From: Chitinophagaceae bacterium
GTDB taxonomy: Bacteria > Bacteroidota > Bacteroidia > Chitinophagales > Chitinophagaceae
DNA: 64,000 nt
Direction of reading: 5' to 3'
Assembly: GCA_016721085.1 (NCBI GenBank)
Contig: JADKJI010000063.1
Span: forward strand, 124,001 to 188,000
This document shows, piece by piece, positions 16,654 to 26,085 of the stretch; positions within the stretch are counted from its first letter, which is position 1; the number at the start of each line of letters is the position of its first letter. A program made the translations under genes and the position numbers. The notes beneath the pieces are model-generated. The model made no database searches. It saw only the letters and a list, made by a program, of their open reading frames with translations, and was not told where the DNA came from.

Positions 16654-16725
16654 CCAATTAAAAACAATCTCTATTTAATTGTTAAGCCATGCCTGCATTA
16701 CCTCAAAATGGGTTAAATTACTCTC

Positions 16726-17589
16726 ATGCTGCAACCTGCCACTTTGCAACTGCTCCGCTTTCATTTCTCCTTTTTCCTGCTACCGGTGTATCTATTTGCA
16801 TTGGCACAGGTTCCCGATATCAATACTGCTGATGCGGTACTGATATTCTTCATATTACATTTTCTGGTTTACCCTTCGAGTAATGGGTATAATTCCTATA
16901 TGGACAGGGATGAAGGAAGTATCGGCGGCATTGAAAAACCCATGGCACCAACAAGGCAGTTATTTCAGGTGAGTATTGCTATGGACATTGCAGCATTATT
17001 CCTTAGCTTTTTAGTGAGTTCAATTTTCTTAATATGTGTGCTAGCTTATATTCTGGCATCCCGCGCTTATAGCTACAGGGGCATCCGTTTGAAAAAATAT
17101 CCCTGGCTTGGTTATTTCACGGTAGTGTTTTTCCAGGGAGCCGTTACTTTCTTCATGGTATATCATGGCAGCAGTCAGCAAAAAACAATTGAAGTACCTG
17201 TTCTTCCAATCATTTCTGCCAGTCTGTTAATGGGCAGCTTTTACCCATTAACCCAGATATACCAGCACAAGGCCGATTTGAAAGATGGCGTTAAGACAAT
17301 AAGTTACTTGATGGGATACAGAGGCACATTTGTGTTTACAGCTGTAGTATATGGTTTAGCGATGGGCAGTCTGGCCTTTTACTTTAACAAAACAGGACAT
17401 TTTGGAAATTTTTTCCTGTTAGCCACCCTTTTGTTCCCCGTTCTCGTATATTTTATATACTGGGCCATTCAGGTATGGAAGGATACTTCGAAAGCAGATT
17501 TCAAACATACCATGCGTATGAACGTATTGGCATCTTGTTGCAGCAATGCGGCTTTTCTAACTTTATTAATCCTTTCTCATTTTGAGTAA
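16726..17589 (+). CDS. UbiA-family prenyltransferase-like protein
   Basis: A 287-residue membrane protein with eight or so helices. The first aspartate-rich motif appears as YNSYMDRDEGS (about residues 63-73) and the second as HKADLKDGVKTI (about 182-193), which bind the prenyl diphosphate through Mg2+ in UbiA enzymes. Such enzymes transfer an isoprenoid chain to an aromatic or quinone precursor. It overlaps the type III polyketide synthase gene by eight bases, so the two are co-translated. It is likely to prenylate or otherwise process the polyketide product, but the substrate cannot be read from sequence. Confidence 0.85.
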   Translation: MLQPATLQLLRFHFSFFLLPVYLFALAQVPDINTADAVLIFFILHFLVYPSSNGYNSYMDRDEGSIGGIEKPMAPTRQLFQVSIAMDIAALFLSFLVSSIFLICVLAYILASRAYSYRGIRLKKYPWLGYFTVVFFQGAVTFFMVYHGSSQQKTIEVPVLPIISASLLMGSFYPLTQIYQHKADLKDGVKTISYLMGYRGTFVFTAVVYGLAMGSLAFYFNKTGHFGNFFLLATLLFPVLVYFIYWAIQVWKDTSKADFKHTMRMNVLASCCSNAAFLTLLILSHFE

Positions 17590-18679
17590 AATACTTTCTA
17601 TAGGAACAGCGGTACCTGCCTTCAGGCATAAACAGCAAGATATTCTGCAATTCATGCAGCATATATATGCCTTTAATGAGACAGATCAAAGAAAACTAAG
17701 ATTTCTCTATAACCATAGTGGTATAGAAACAAGATACTCTGCTATAGGAGATTATAGTAGACCTATGCCTGAATGGAAATTCTATCCACACAGTGAAAAC
17801 ATAGAACCCTTTCCAGGAATTGAACAGCGGATGATCTGGTATCAGAAATATGCAGCCCCTCTTTCATTAGATGCCATCCGACAATGTATTGATGGGAAAT
17901 TAAAGGAACAGGATGTTACTCATCTGATAACTGTAAGTTGCACGGGCATGAGTGCCCCGGGCCTTGATTTACAATTAGCCGAATTGATGGATTTACCAAG
18001 AACTCTTTTCAGAAGTTCCATCAATTTCATGGGATGTTATGCAGCCATTCATGCCCTTAAAATGGCAGATATGATTTGCAAGACCGATAGCAAGGCAAGA
18101 GTATTGATTGTTTGCACAGAGCTATGCACCCTGCATTTCCAAAGAGATGCCACAATCGACAATGTAGCCTCCAGCTTATTATTTGGCGACGGCAGTGCTG
18201 CAGCATTGATTGTACCTGATGATTTTGAAGGTCATGGTATAAGGATTGAAAATTTCTATTCTGAAATAATTCCAAAAGGAAAGAAAGATATGTCATGGGA
18301 ATTATCTTCAACTGGTTTCCTTATGACTTTGAGTGGATATGTACCTGATCTTATTGAAGAAGATTTTGAATCGCTTGTAAAACATGCCCTTGCTCCTTCA
18401 GGTTTAAATGCTGCTGAAATACAACATTGGTGTATTCATCCGGGAGGAAAGAAAATACTGGAAGTTATTGGGAAGAAAATGAAGTTGGCGGGAGAAGCCC
18501 TTCAACCAAGTTATCAGACATTGAAAGACTATGGCAATATGTCTTCCCCAACTATATTATTTGTTTTGAAAAAAATAATGCATCAGTTACACCTGCAGGG
18601 AAAAAAGGCACCCGAGAATATATTCGGAGCTGCCTTCGGACCAGGATTAACTATGGAAACATTCGTCGCATCCTACTAA
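17582..18679 (+). CDS. Type III polyketide synthase (chalcone/stilbene synthase family)
   Basis: Iteratively condenses malonyl-CoA onto an acyl-CoA starter and cyclises the chain to resorcinols, pyrones or related aromatics. The 365-residue protein carries the complete catalytic triad: Cys152 in NFMGCYAA, His286 in CIHPGGKK and Asn319 in DYGNMSS. The VSCTGMSAPGLDLQL block is the family signature. The start is TTG within the end of the UbiA gene, chosen because MSKILSIGTAVPAF matches family N-termini and there is no suitable ATG. The methyltransferase start overlaps its stop (TAATG). With the two tailoring enzymes it resembles the Streptomyces srsABC phenolic-lipid cluster in gene content. Confidence 0.95.
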   Translation: MSKILSIGTAVPAFRHKQQDILQFMQHIYAFNETDQRKLRFLYNHSGIETRYSAIGDYSRPMPEWKFYPHSENIEPFPGIEQRMIWYQKYAAPLSLDAIRQCIDGKLKEQDVTHLITVSCTGMSAPGLDLQLAELMDLPRTLFRSSINFMGCYAAIHALKMADMICKTDSKARVLIVCTELCTLHFQRDATIDNVASSLLFGDGSAAALIVPDDFEGHGIRIENFYSEIIPKGKKDMSWELSSTGFLMTLSGYVPDLIEEDFESLVKHALAPSGLNAAEIQHWCIHPGGKKILEVIGKKMKLAGEALQPSYQTLKDYGNMSSPTILFVLKKIMHQLHLQGKKAPENIFGAAFGPGLTMETFVASY

Positions 18680-19389
18680 TGCCAAACTTATCCATACGCA
18701 GCTACCAGAAAGAATTGCTTGATGGCAAGGGACTATCTTTTGAAGATATCAAAAGGAATATGCAGGAATTGGAATTCATCAATCACTATCTTGGTGGACA
18801 TGCAATAACAACCTTAGGTATTCGCAAGATTGTTAACCGCCACCAAACTGATTATTCGCCATCACACATGTTACATATTGCCGAAATTGGTTGTGGAGGA
18901 GGAGATAATCTCAAAGCAATTAACCGATGGTGCCTGTCGCATCATATCCCGGTGCAGTTTACCGGAATTGATATCAACAATGAATGTATTACGTATGCCC
19001 GTGAGAATGCAAAGGATATCAATGCCGACTGGATAACCAGTGATTACAGGGAGGTGAAATTTAAAAGCCAACCGGATATAATATTCTCCTCATTATTCTG
19101 CCATCATTTTACAGATGAGGAACTGATTCATCAGTTACAATGGATGAAACAGGCCAGCAGAGGGTTTTTCATAAATGACCTTCATCGCCATCCTTTGGCT
19201 TATCAATCCATTAAAATACTAACCAGCCTTTTTTCAAAAAGTTATCTGGTGAAGCATGATGCCCCACTTTCGGTTTGGCGGGGATTTACGAGGAATGAAT
19301 GGGTTAGTTTGTTGGAAGCAGCGGAAATAAAAAACTTCTCCATAGAATGGAAATGGGCCTTTAGATGGTTGATTTATGCTGAAGGCTGA
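18679..19389 (+). CDS. SAM-dependent methyltransferase
   Basis: The ATG at 18679, overlapping the polyketide synthase stop, gives 236 residues starting MPNLSIRSYQKELLDGKG; the longer in-frame extension overlaps the synthase gene and is unlikely. IAEIGCGGGDNLKAI (about residues 71-85) is the S-adenosylmethionine-binding motif I, with GIDIN as motif post-I and PDIIFSSLFCHHF as motif II-like. It probably O- or C-methylates the aromatic polyketide made by the upstream enzyme, as SrsB does in Streptomyces. Substrate and position are not determined. Confidence 0.88.
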   Translation: MPNLSIRSYQKELLDGKGLSFEDIKRNMQELEFINHYLGGHAITTLGIRKIVNRHQTDYSPSHMLHIAEIGCGGGDNLKAINRWCLSHHIPVQFTGIDINNECITYARENAKDINADWITSDYREVKFKSQPDIIFSSLFCHHFTDEELIHQLQWMKQASRGFFINDLHRHPLAYQSIKILTSLFSKSYLVKHDAPLSVWRGFTRNEWVSLLEAAEIKNFSIEWKWAFRWLIYAEG

Positions 19390-19422
19390 AAAGCTTAGCT
19401 TAATTTTACAGAACGAACAGAA

Positions 19423-20562
19423 ATGGAACTCGAAAACAGATACGATATTGCCGTAATTGGAGGAGGCCTGGCGGGATTAGCATTTGCTATCCAGGGGGCC
19501 CATGCCGGTTATAAGGTGGTTCTGTTTGAAAGAGAGACCTATCCTTTCCATAAAGTTTGTGGTGAATATATAAGTCATGAGAACTGGAACTTTCTCCAGG
19601 AACTTGGGTTACCATTAAGTGACTGGCATTTACCAAATATCAGCAAGCTACTTATAAGTGCACCAAATGGCAAGCATATAGAACAAGACTTGCCTTTAGG
19701 TGGGTTTGGCATTAGTCGCTATCGTATTGATGATGCTCTTTCTCAGATAGCAATTAAGGCAGGTGTTCATCTTTTTGATGACACAAAAGTGTTGAATGTA
19801 ATGTATCGTAACAATAGCTGTTTGGTTTTTACAAATAAAGGGGAAACGGAGGCTTTGGTTGCAGCAGGTACATTCGGAAAGCGAAGTAATCTTGATGTGA
19901 AATGGAAGCGCAATTTTACAAGGATAAAACCTAATAAACTCAACCACTATGTTGGGGTGAAATATCATGTAAGAATTCCTTACCCCCCGGATCAGATTGC
20001 ATTGCACAATTTTGAAGGAGGTTATTGCGGAATTTCCAGAATTGAGGACAATAAGTGTTGTCTATGTTATCTTACAACAGCATATCACCTAAGAAGAAAC
20101 AAGAACGACATCCATGAACTGGAGAAAAACATATTGATGCAAAACCCCTTCCTGAAAACCATTTTTTCGGAAGCGGAATTCCTATACAAGGAACCTGTAA
20201 CCATTTCAAGGATATCATTCAATAAAAAATCACAGATAGAGCAGCATGTATTATTGATTGGAGATGCAGCAGGCATGATTACACCACTTTGTGGCAATGG
20301 CATGAGTATGGCCTTGCATGGAAGTAAGTTGGCCTTTGAGCAGGCAAATGATTTCCTTAGAGGAAGGATCAACCGTTTTGAAATGGAACAACAATATACC
20401 CAGCAGTGGGAAAAACATTTTGGGAAAAGATTGATTACCGGAAGAATCATACAGCGATTCTTTGGTAGTGCTACGCTCACAAATGGATTGCTAGCTGCAG
20501 TAAAACCATTTCCCAGGTTCATCAATTGGTTGATAAGTTTAACACATGGACAACCCTATTAA
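19423..20562 (+). CDS. FAD-dependent oxidoreductase (geranylgeranyl reductase / hydroxylase type)
   Basis: A 379-residue flavoprotein. The N-terminus has the dinucleotide-binding GGGLAGLAFA (about 12-21) and FERETYPFHKVCGEY, typical of geranylgeranyl reductase and related hydroxylases; LLIGDAAGMITPLCGNGM is the second FAD motif. It follows the methyltransferase by 33 bases in the same operon. Either hydroxylation of the polyketide ring (as for SrsC) or reduction of a prenyl chain would fit; the partner UbiA makes the second possibility credible. Confidence 0.88.
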   Translation: MELENRYDIAVIGGGLAGLAFAIQGAHAGYKVVLFERETYPFHKVCGEYISHENWNFLQELGLPLSDWHLPNISKLLISAPNGKHIEQDLPLGGFGISRYRIDDALSQIAIKAGVHLFDDTKVLNVMYRNNSCLVFTNKGETEALVAAGTFGKRSNLDVKWKRNFTRIKPNKLNHYVGVKYHVRIPYPPDQIALHNFEGGYCGISRIEDNKCCLCYLTTAYHLRRNKNDIHELEKNILMQNPFLKTIFSEAEFLYKEPVTISRISFNKKSQIEQHVLLIGDAAGMITPLCGNGMSMALHGSKLAFEQANDFLRGRINRFEMEQQYTQQWEKHFGKRLITGRIIQRFFGSATLTNGLLAAVKPFPRFINWLISLTHGQPY

Positions 20563-20583
20563 AAAACATTTCTTGTTCTTTCT

Positions 20584-22044
20584 ATGAGAATAAAGGTCAT
20601 CATCTTATTTTTTGCTTTTGCCCTAAATGGCAGGCTAACGAATGCCCAACACTACGAAGCCATTAACGGTTCTAATTATGCTGGCAGTTTGGGAAGCCAT
20701 AATAATCCAGCATCGATTGTAAATACTCCTTACAAATGGGATATAACCCTATTTGGAATACAGGCACAAGCTGCTACTAATATTATTAGAATCGAAAACT
20801 ACTCTATTTTATCTCCAGCCAGCAAATCTCAGTATTATGTAAGGAAAGGGGAATTCGAAAGAAAGGGAGCAGCACAAGCCAATATCAATTTACTGAATAC
20901 ACGTATTGCCATTAACCAAAAGAAGGCATTTGCTTTCGGAGCCAATATAAGAACGAATACAAGAATCAATACTTCTACCTATTATTTCATTGACACCTTA
21001 CAGAATGTAAGAGATTATCTGGAAAAAAATCTGAACAACCAACCTTTATCGGTGAACTTCATTCAAAGCGGTTGGTTGGAAATTTACGGGTCCTATGCAC
21101 AAACAATAATAGATAATGACTTCATGCGATTAAATGCTGGAGCAACCATTAAACTGAGTCGCGGGTTATCAGGGGCTCAGGCCAGATTAGAAAACGGGCG
21201 ATTCCAACCCATCTCCAATCCCATTAATCCTGTTAGCTATCTTATTTCAAATGGAGATACCCGATATGGATATTCATCCAACTATGACAAATGGCAAAAA
21301 AATGCTTCAACCACTGAGAACCTGAGAACTTTTGTAACGAATACTCAGGGAGGCGCATCCATTGATGCAGGTGCGGAACTCTTGATTAAAACACAAGCAG
21401 TAGCAGCCGCTTTTGATGACGACGATTATTTTGATTATAAATGGAAGCTGGGAATTTCGCTAATAGACCTTGGGGCCAATCAATATGGATATAGCAAGAA
21501 TAGCAGAAGTACAAAAGGCATATTACCTAATATAACAAATGTTGATATCAACCAGAAATTCGATAGCACTACCACAAATATCACTTCATTCAATGATAGT
21601 CTTGCCACAGTAGTTGGACAAATGAGCGGCCTTGCTGGAAAATTCAGAATCTGGAATCCTGCCCGTCTTTTGTTGAATGCAGATTATTATATCCAGGGGG
21701 ATTTTTATGTAAATGCATCCCTTTCAATCAACCTATCTCCTTTAGCAGGAAATAAAAGATTGTATGTGAGGGATATGAGCCGGTTCATCATTACCCCAAG
21801 ATGGGAGACAAGAAGATGGGGTGTATACCTTCCTGTAAGTTTTAATGCTGAGAATAAATTATGGGTTGGAGGAGCTTTCAAAGCCGGCCCATTGTTATTT
21901 GGACTTCATAACCTAGGTTATGTTTTTTCTAAGAAAACAATTCAAAACGGAGGGGGATATATTGCCCTTATTATAAAAGCACCTACAGATACAGGAAAGA
22001 GAAGGGATAAGAGAGATGATTGTCCACCAGGTACTTTCAGGTAG
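20584..22044 (+). CDS. DUF5723-like outer-membrane beta-barrel protein
   Basis: A 486-residue secreted protein with a signal peptide (MRIKVIILFFAFALNGRLTNAQ). The remainder is rich in alternating aromatic and polar residues and ends with strands such as VYLPVSFNAENKLWVGGAF and HNLGYVFSKK, typical of the DUF5723 barrels of Bacteroidota. Its start lies 22 bases after the oxidoreductase stop, so it may share the transcript, though a link with the polyketide is unproven. A short C-terminal tail rich in Arg, Asp and Lys (KRRDKRDDCPPG) is outside the barrel. Confidence 0.75.
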   Translation: MRIKVIILFFAFALNGRLTNAQHYEAINGSNYAGSLGSHNNPASIVNTPYKWDITLFGIQAQAATNIIRIENYSILSPASKSQYYVRKGEFERKGAAQANINLLNTRIAINQKKAFAFGANIRTNTRINTSTYYFIDTLQNVRDYLEKNLNNQPLSVNFIQSGWLEIYGSYAQTIIDNDFMRLNAGATIKLSRGLSGAQARLENGRFQPISNPINPVSYLISNGDTRYGYSSNYDKWQKNASTTENLRTFVTNTQGGASIDAGAELLIKTQAVAAAFDDDDYFDYKWKLGISLIDLGANQYGYSKNSRSTKGILPNITNVDINQKFDSTTTNITSFNDSLATVVGQMSGLAGKFRIWNPARLLLNADYYIQGDFYVNASLSINLSPLAGNKRLYVRDMSRFIITPRWETRRWGVYLPVSFNAENKLWVGGAFKAGPLLFGLHNLGYVFSKKTIQNGGGYIALIIKAPTDTGKRRDKRDDCPPGTFR

Positions 22045-22053
22045 TTAATTTCA

Positions 22054-22061
22054 TATTTTTG
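22054..22061 (+). promoter_or_regulatory. Promoter -7 element before the TonB-domain gene
   Basis: TATTTTTG matches the Bacteroidota TAnnTTTG consensus 23 bases before the ATG at 22084. The -33 box is weak. Confidence 0.45.
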
Positions 22062-22083
22062 CAGTTCAACTACTCATCCTCCT

Positions 22084-22854
22084 ATGTCGTTTAACAACAA
22101 ACTCATTCTATTAACGATTACACTCATTTCTTTACTGCAACCCTTGTTTGCACAAGACGAGAAAGACCAGATTTTCGCCTTAGATGAGAACTGGAAAGGC
22201 ACAGACCTTAAGAATGCCCGCTATTTATACCATGTTAAAAAACTCAGCGATTCTTGTTGGCAATGGGATTCGTATAACATTATAGGGCCGTTAATCAAAA
22301 CAGAATACTACAAAGACAAGGATGCAAGTATTGCACATGGACAGTTTTATTTTTACAATGCAAAAGGTCGTATCGATTCTATACATGATTATAAAAATGG
22401 ACTTGCTGAGGGTTCATTCTATTATTTTAACGATACAGGAGCCGTGATTTTTGAAAAGAAATATCACAATGGGATTCTTTATGATAGTATCGATAAACTA
22501 AAGAGGAAAGTGGAAGCAATCAGGGATTCTCTCCAGTCGGTGGTATTTACAAAAGTTGAATCAGAATCGGAATTTCCGGGTGCAAATGGAGGCTGGAGAA
22601 GATATTTAGAAAAAAACTTTGTTTACCCAGAAAGGGCAATCAACAATAAGATACAGGGAATGGTGATTGTTCAATTTATTGTTGATAAGGAAGGGAATGT
22701 CCAGGATCCAAGAATCTTCAAATCGGTTGAGTACTCCATTGATGAAGAAGCCCTCCGAATAATCAGAAAATCACCCCGTTGGATTCCGGCCCAACAGAAT
22801 GGACGATTAGTCAAATCATACAAACGACAGCCCATCATCTTCCAATTGCAATGA
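22084..22854 (+). CDS. TonB C-terminal domain protein with MORN-like repeats
   Basis: A 256-residue exported protein (signal MSFNNKLILLTITLISLLQP ending near LFAQ). Residues of about 75-140 contain YwqK/MORN-like repeats (HGQFYFYNAKG, LAEGSFYYFNDTG). The C-terminus (about 165-256) is a TonB_C domain: NFVYPERAINNKIQGMVIVQ, a VDKEGNVQDPRIF strand and the LRIIRKSPRWIPAQQNG segment. Such proteins are common in Bacteroidota and their relation to energy transduction is unclear, as no N-terminal membrane anchor of TonB type is evident. Confidence 0.85.
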   Translation: MSFNNKLILLTITLISLLQPLFAQDEKDQIFALDENWKGTDLKNARYLYHVKKLSDSCWQWDSYNIIGPLIKTEYYKDKDASIAHGQFYFYNAKGRIDSIHDYKNGLAEGSFYYFNDTGAVIFEKKYHNGILYDSIDKLKRKVEAIRDSLQSVVFTKVESESEFPGANGGWRRYLEKNFVYPERAINNKIQGMVIVQFIVDKEGNVQDPRIFKSVEYSIDEEALRIIRKSPRWIPAQQNGRLVKSYKRQPIIFQLQ

Positions 22855-22867
22855 TTTTTCAATAAGT

Positions 22868-22898
22868 TTTGAAAATTCAGAATTCCCCTCTAACTTTG
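22868..22898 (+). promoter_or_regulatory. Complete Bacteroidota promoter (-33 TTTG, 19 bp, -7 TAACTTTG)
   Basis: TTTG at 22868-22871 and TAACTTTG at 22891-22898 are separated by exactly 19 bases, the textbook spacing for Bacteroidota housekeeping promoters. It drives the GbsR/MarR-type gene at 22918. Confidence 0.7.
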
Positions 22899-22917
22899 GG
22901 GTTGAAAAATTTGCAAT

Positions 22918-23422
22918 ATGAAATTAGCCGATGCCAAGAAGCAATTCATTTCTTCATGGGGCGCCTTTGGTACTCATTGGGGAATTAACAGAACGATGGC
23001 TCAGATCCATGCTTTATTATTAGTGAGTGCCGATCCAATGAACCAGGACGATATTATGGAGCAACTGAAAGTAAGCAGGGGGAATGCCAACATGAATATC
23101 CGTGAATTGATTGATTGGGGATTGGTGGAACGCGTTACCATACCAGGTGAAAGAAAAGAGTACTTCATAGCAGAGAAAGATATTTGGAAAGTAGCGACTC
23201 AGATTGTGCATGAAAGGAAAAAGAGAACTCAATCCTATGCTAAAGATGCTTGAAGGATTAGAAGATATTGATGGAGATAAGAAAGACAAAGACATAAAGC
23301 AATTCACCGATACGGTGAGTGGTATCAAGAAATTCGGACACCAGGCAGATAAGATGCTGGATGTATTGGTAAAAGCTGATGAGAACTGGTTTATCGGCAA
23401 CCTGATGAAACTCTTTAAATAG
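22918..23422 (+). pseudogene. GbsR/MarR-type transcriptional regulator (frameshifted)
   Basis: Winged-helix regulator. The first frame encodes MKLADAKKQFISSWGAFGTH, the helix-turn-helix (MNQDDIMEQLKVSRGNANMN) and the wing to IVHERKKR; it then runs off to a stop at 23253. The second frame resumes with ELNPMLKMLEGLEDIDGD and ends NWFIGNLMKLFK. Removing one A from the AAAAA run at about 23218-23222 joins them into a 167-residue protein of typical length. A homopolymer error is the likely cause. The small membrane protein gene follows five bases later and may be its target or partner. Confidence 0.85.
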
Positions 23423-23427
23423 AAGCG

Positions 23428-23790
23428 ATGAAAGGTTTCAAAGTAATGGACATGTGGGTTCAAATAGCAACTCTTGTTATTGGATTGTTACTTCTCCTTT
23501 TTCAACATCAGATGGCTATTGGAGAAAGTTTTTTTATAGTTATATAATCTTGGGGTGCTTGGCAAGTAATAAGTGTAATAACACATTTCTTCTTTCCAAA
23601 AGAAATAAAAATGCCTCTCAGAAATATCTATCACGTATTACTGGCACTAACAATAGCGGGTGGAGTAATTATTGGAATTTTCAGAGAAGATGATTTGCTG
23701 GAGTATATGTATTATATGCTTTTCTGGACACCCATTCTGGCCCTGCTCTATCTGGCAACATGTATTATTGAAACAGTACGATTAAAATAA
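23428..23790 (+). pseudogene. Small membrane protein, reading frame interrupted by a stop
   Basis: The frame from ATG 23428 encodes MKGFKVMDMWVQIATLVIGL and a hydrophobic helix, meets TAA at 23545-23547, then continues in the same frame as a clear membrane protein (SWGAWQVISVITHFFFP, then helices to the stop at 23790). Two compensating one-base changes within about eight bases (GTTATATAATC for GTTTATATATC) would restore FFIVYISWGAWQVIS and a 120-residue protein with about four helices. So it is either a nonsense-broken gene or two sequencing errors. Family not recognised. It follows the regulator by five bases. Confidence 0.6.
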
Positions 23791-23896
23791 AAAGCTGACA
23801 ATAAATCAAAAGCTGGTAAAACAGCTTTTTTTAAAGCCTTATATTTTCAAATATTCCTGAAAGTACAAAAACATAGAATTGCTAAAAAAGAGTTTT

Positions 23897-24985
23897 ATGA
23901 AAAATAAAAAGATCGTGATTGCAGGGGGAACTGGTTTTATAGGTCAATCACTTGCCCGTTATTTTGGCAAAGAAAATCAGGTAACTATTCTTTCCCGACA
24001 GTTAAATAACCAACAAACGAATAGTTATCATTCTGCAGCAATAAAGAATGAAAGCGATGATTCAATAAGATATGTGAAATGGGATGCCGTTAACCTTGAG
24101 ACCAACTGGACAGATACATTGGAAGGGGCAGATTTATTAATTAATCTCACAGGACAATCTGTTAACTGCCGTTATACCGAAAAGAATAAAAAGCGTGTAC
24201 TGGATAGCAGGATATATTCTACCAGAGCATTAGGAGAAGCTATTGGAAAATGCAAGAATCCACCATTGGTTTGGATCAATTCATCATCAGCCACCATCTA
24301 TCAACACAGTCTGTCGAAGCCCAATGATGAAGAAACAGGAACAATAAGCAAATGGAAGAAAGATAACATGCCCTATTCCTTTCTTGACAAAATACGGTTC
24401 ATGCTAAAAAAAATATATCGTCAATTAAAATATGGTGCTGATAACCCGAAAACAAAAGATCTTGAATTTGATTTCTCCATTAAGGTTTGTGAATCGTGGG
24501 AGAAAGAATTCTTTGCATCCAAAACTCCCTCTACAAGAAAAATTGCATTACGAATGGCCATTGCACTTGGTGAAGGCGGGGTATTGGTTCCATTATCCCG
24601 ATTGGCAAAATGGGGATTAGGGGGCATTCAAGGTAATGGAAAGCAACGATTCAGTTGGGTTCATATTGATGACCTGATGGGAATCATTGAATGGCTGACA
24701 GAAAAACAAGAGATAGAGGGGGTATTAAATGTATCAGCTCCAAATGCGGTGACCAATACCGAACTGATGCAACAAATAAGGAAATATAATAATAGAAGTT
24801 TTGGGCTGCCAGCACCTGCATTCCTACTCGAAATCGGAGCCGCCCTGATTGGTACAGAAACAGAACTGATTTTGAAAAGCCGATGGGTAATTCCAAAACG
24901 ACTGACTGACAATGGATTCAACTTTCGCTACCCAACCCTTGATGATGCATTGAATGAAATATTTAACAAAGAGAATCGCATTTAA
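23897..24985 (+). CDS. NAD(P)-dependent epimerase of the TIGR01777 / SDR39U1 family
   Basis: The ATG at 23897 gives MKNKKIVIAGGTGFIGQSLA, the Rossmann motif GGTGFIG (about residues 9-15); an earlier TTG would add six residues. NSSSATIYQHS is the expected SDR39U1 active-site region and the C-terminus (NRSFGLPAPAFLLEIGAALI through LDDALNEI) is the DUF1731 domain. At 362 residues it is somewhat longer than average, with an insertion of about 50 residues around LKKIYRQLKYGADNPKTK. Reaction unknown for the family in general. Confidence 0.85.
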   Translation: MKNKKIVIAGGTGFIGQSLARYFGKENQVTILSRQLNNQQTNSYHSAAIKNESDDSIRYVKWDAVNLETNWTDTLEGADLLINLTGQSVNCRYTEKNKKRVLDSRIYSTRALGEAIGKCKNPPLVWINSSSATIYQHSLSKPNDEETGTISKWKKDNMPYSFLDKIRFMLKKIYRQLKYGADNPKTKDLEFDFSIKVCESWEKEFFASKTPSTRKIALRMAIALGEGGVLVPLSRLAKWGLGGIQGNGKQRFSWVHIDDLMGIIEWLTEKQEIEGVLNVSAPNAVTNTELMQQIRKYNNRSFGLPAPAFLLEIGAALIGTETELILKSRWVIPKRLTDNGFNFRYPTLDDALNEIFNKENRI

Positions 24986-25018
24986 CATTTGAACATTCAA
25001 AAATCGGGGATATCTCAT

Positions 25019-25026
25019 TAGTTTTG
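25019..25026 (+). promoter_or_regulatory. Promoter -7 element, near-leaderless
   Basis: TAGTTTTG ends four bases before the ATG at 25030, so transcription would begin at or next to the start codon. Confidence 0.45.
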
Positions 25027-25029
25027 AAT

Positions 25030-25398
25030 ATGCCAAATTCCAAAAAAACCCTTGTACTAGGGGCCTCCGACAATCCAGCCAGATATAGTTACATGGCCAT
25101 AAACAAATTACGTGGCCACGGCCATGAAGTAGTTGGCATTGGAAGGAAAAAGGTTGTTGTATCAGATGTGTCTGTCGGTACAGACCCTATCCAAATAAAA
25201 GACCTGGATACCGTAACCCTTTATTTGAGTCCTGCCCATCAGGAAGCCTACTACGATTACATTCTTCAATTACATCCTAAAAGGGTCATTTTCAATCCGG
25301 GTACAGAAAATGAAGAACTCGAAATAAAACTCAAGGAAAAGGATATCCCATTTATGGAAGCCTGCACTTTAGTACTGTTAAGTACGGGACAATACTAA
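25030..25398 (+). CDS. CoA-binding domain protein
   Basis: The 122-residue product starts MPNSKKTLVLGASDNPARYS and has the Rossmann-like CoA-binding fold (YccU/YbjQ-like). GASDNP (about 11-16) is the phosphate-binding loop and NPGTENEELE precedes the characteristic EACTLVLLSTGQ end. The family is small, stand-alone and of unknown role, and binds CoA or nucleotides. The start was placed at ATG rather than at the TTG six bases upstream, because the promoter element overlaps that TTG. Confidence 0.88.
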   Translation: MPNSKKTLVLGASDNPARYSYMAINKLRGHGHEVVGIGRKKVVVSDVSVGTDPIQIKDLDTVTLYLSPAHQEAYYDYILQLHPKRVIFNPGTENEELEIKLKEKDIPFMEACTLVLLSTGQY

Positions 25399-25571
25399 GT
25401 GTTTATACGAAGGCTTTACCTTATAATTGATTACAGACAAATTAACTGATAGCTATAAAATATCAATTCTTCTTTGGCGTTTATAAATCAGTTACACGCA
25501 TCTGACCCTTATTTCTGTTGTTGCATCGTACCCTTTTAAAACAGCATCTTTTAATCCAAAATCTCCTTTAG

Positions 25572-26033
25572 ATGAAAAACCGCCTCACGGCAGGTTTCCT
25601 GTTGGTATGTATGTTACAAACCTCTAGCTTATTCGCACAGGACCCTATTCCCGTTAAACAACAGCTTCCGAACAAACCTCTTATTTTCTCCCAAATACCT
25701 GAACGTAGTGTCTGTAGTATCCAGTCATGGGAACAGCTTCAATCATGGTCTGTTGGCAAAGCAATAGAATTGCCGTTGACTGATAAAGCATTCTTTGCAG
25801 GTACTGTTACTGAAAAGGTGCAACGAGCTGCGAACATTCAAAGCCTCAACATCAAACTCAGTAATTACCCCGGTACACTACTAAACCTCACATTAATAAG
25901 TGAACCGAACCAACCAGTGAAAATCAGTGGTCGAATCATCAATCCGAACTCGGGAGATGTGTTGCTACTTACGTATGAGAACAACAAATACGTATTGCAG
26001 AAGCAGCAGCAACAATTCTTCATGACCGAATAG
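25572..26033 (+). CDS. Small secreted protein beside a metalloprotease
   Basis: A 153-residue protein with a signal peptide (cleavage near SSLFAQ). The last third (LNLTLISEPNQPVKISGRII through LLTYENNKYVLQKQ) resembles the prosegment style seen at the N-terminus of secreted Bacteroidota metalloproteases. It lies 52 bases upstream of the metalloprotease gene, same strand. It might be a propeptide or inhibitor in trans. This is inference from position and a vague resemblance; no family was recognised. Confidence 0.65.
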   Translation: MKNRLTAGFLLVCMLQTSSLFAQDPIPVKQQLPNKPLIFSQIPERSVCSIQSWEQLQSWSVGKAIELPLTDKAFFAGTVTEKVQRAANIQSLNIKLSNYPGTLLNLTLISEPNQPVKISGRIINPNSGDVLLLTYENNKYVLQKQQQQFFMTE

Positions 26034-26085
26034 TTCATGAACCTGAGCAATCCAATATCCTTTCCAAAAACCAAGAACTTACTTT

